6,500 nucleotides of DNA from DASZMJ01 sp035551935 (lineage in GTDB: Bacteria; Planctomycetota; Planctomycetia; Isosphaerales; Isosphaeraceae), in contig DASZMJ010000380.1 in NCBI GenBank assembly GCA_035551935.1, forward strand, positions 1-6,500. Direction: 5' to 3'. Shown here piece by piece: positions 5,526 to 6,500 of the stretch. The notes below the pieces were generated by a model. The model had not been told where the DNA came from and ran no database searches. It saw only the letters and a program-made list of their open reading frames with translations. A program made the position numbers and the translations under genes. Position 1 is the first letter of the stretch. Each line of letters starts with the position of its first letter.

Positions 5526-6470
5526 TTACTCGTCCCGTTTTCCGAGGGCGGGCTCGGTCTCGACGTCCGTCCACTTCATGGCGCGGGCGTGCCGCATCGG
5601 GGCGATCCGGAGGATGATCTCGCCCTTCTGGAAGAGGCGGACGGTGCCCGTGGACTGGCTGACGACGACGGCCAGCGCGGTCGTCACATTCGTGATCGCC
5701 GCGGCGGCCCAGTGCCGCGTCCCGAGCCCCTTGGGGAGCGTCAGCCCGGCGGCCGGCGCGTCGATGATCCGGCAGGCGGCCTCGACGGTCCCGTCGCGCG
5801 AGACGACGAAGGCGCCGTCGAGCTGGGCGATCTCCTTGATCGCCTCGCGCACGCGCAAATCGCGGAGATTTCGGTCCTTGCGGCGATAGCCCTTGAACGG
5901 GTCGAAGCCCAAGGTGCGCGACCGCGCGAGCACGTCGCGGGCGTCGCCGACGACGATCAGGGTGCCGACGGCCTTGCCCTCGCGGCCCTCGCGGCCGATC
6001 TCGACGGCGACGTCGACGACGGCCTTGAGCGTCTCGAACGGCACGCTGGTCTCCAGCGCGCGGAGGTCGCGGGCGGTGAGCCGCTCGAGGTGCTCACCCA
6101 GCCGCACGACGCTGATCGAGTCGAGCGTCTCGGCCTCGAAGCCCGAGTAGACCGCCACGACGCGGGCGCCGGCGGTCAGGTGGTCGTTGGCCACGGCCTC
6201 GATCAAGGCCAGGCTGATCCGCTCGGCGATGCCGGCCTCGGTCGGCTCGACCTCCAGCGCGATCAGGCCGGCCCCCAGCGCCGCCTCGCGGTGCCGGGCC
6301 GAGGCGACGGCCACGAGCAACGGGACGTCGCCGACGGCCGCGCGGGTCGCGTCCCAGTCCAGGGGCCCCTCGGGCACGACCAGGACCCCCGTGGCCCCGA
6401 GCCGCGCCGCCGCCTCGCCGGCCAGGGCCAGCAGGCCGGTCGTCCCCTTGGTCGGCGCGGTCGGCGTCAC
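5526..6470 (-). CDS. Diadenylate cyclase (DisA_N) domain protein with pyruvate-kinase-C-like N-terminal domain (314 aa)
   Basis: Residues 11-135 form an alpha/beta domain (ATGVLVVPEG, VPLLVAVASARH, GARVVAVYSGFE) resembling the C-terminal domain of pyruvate kinase. Residues 143-290 form a DisA_N/DAC domain, which in characterised members joins two ATP into c-di-AMP. The DGA motif is intact (LDGAFVVS, D218), and the second motif reads GTRHWAAAAIT (R252, H253, W254). The usual RHR is therefore RHW, and the later S-E-E stretch is S-Q-S (271-273), so activity may be altered. The PK_C-like plus DAC order recalls archaeal DacZ proteins. There is no membrane segment, so it is probably cytosolic. The start taken is GTG at 6470 with GAGGGCGAG about 7-15 bases upstream. 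The frame stays open to the window edge, so a further-upstream start is possible. The gene ends before the heptamer inverted repeat, which separates it from the porins. The domain assignment is strong; catalytic competence is uncertain. Confidence 0.85.
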   Translation of the reverse strand: MTPTAPTKGTTGLLALAGEAAARLGATGVLVVPEGPLDWDATRAAVGDVPLLVAVASARHREAALGAGLIALEVEPTEAGIAERISLALIEAVANDHLTAGARVVAVYSGFEAETLDSISVVRLGEHLERLTARDLRALETSVPFETLKAVVDVAVEIGREGREGKAVGTLIVVGDARDVLARSRTLGFDPFKGYRRKDRNLRDLRVREAIKEIAQLDGAFVVSRDGTVEAACRIIDAPAAGLTLPKGLGTRHWAAAAITNVTTALAVVVSQSTGTVRLFQKGEIILRIAPMRHARAMKWTDVETEPALGKRDE

Positions 6471-6500
6471 GGCGGCTCGCCCTCGGCTCGGCGCCCTCGA

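Overview
The window is about 70% G+C and carries five protein genes. They are a 3'-truncated hypothetical gene (minus), a secreted protein of unknown function (plus), a tandem pair of paralogous outer-membrane porins (minus), and a diadenylate-cyclase-domain protein (minus). A Gram-negative planctomycete, probably near the Isosphaeraceae, fits best. The pointers are OprO/OprP-type porins with an N-terminal coiled coil, a GPRTPEGK...HGL hypothetical protein, a pyruvate-kinase-C-like plus DisA_N protein, and GC-rich intergenic palindromes and heptamer repeats. This assignment is recalled from family knowledge and was not searched.

Layout. Positions 1-589 (minus) hold the start of the hypothetical gene. 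Positions 590-907 are a divergent intergenic region with an A+T-rich island, two small palindromes and a 33-nt near-perfect palindrome. Positions 908-1651 (plus) encode the secreted protein. It converges on the porin pair, and the 92-nt gap between them holds a perfect 23-bp inverted repeat. Positions 5263-1744 (minus) hold two porins, 609 aa then 555 aa, separated by 22 nt and probably co-transcribed. Positions 5264-5525 hold the porin leader and an inverted repeat built of GAGTGCT heptamers. Positions 6470-5526 (minus) encode the cyclase-domain protein, whose start lies near the window edge.

How the genes may relate. The porins are predicted outer-membrane channels. Both carry a periplasmic coiled coil in the same heptad register, joined to the barrel by quite different low-complexity linkers, which suggests a tethering or spacing role beside transport. 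The cyclase-domain protein lies upstream on the same strand, but the large inverted repeat between them makes co-transcription doubtful. c-di-AMP controls osmolyte and K+ balance in other bacteria, so a link to envelope channels is conceivable but is only inference. I found no CRISPR array, tRNA, rRNA or transposase. The most interesting points are the cyclase with altered nucleotide-binding motifs, the conserved coiled coil in the duplicated porins, and the family of self-complementary intergenic elements.
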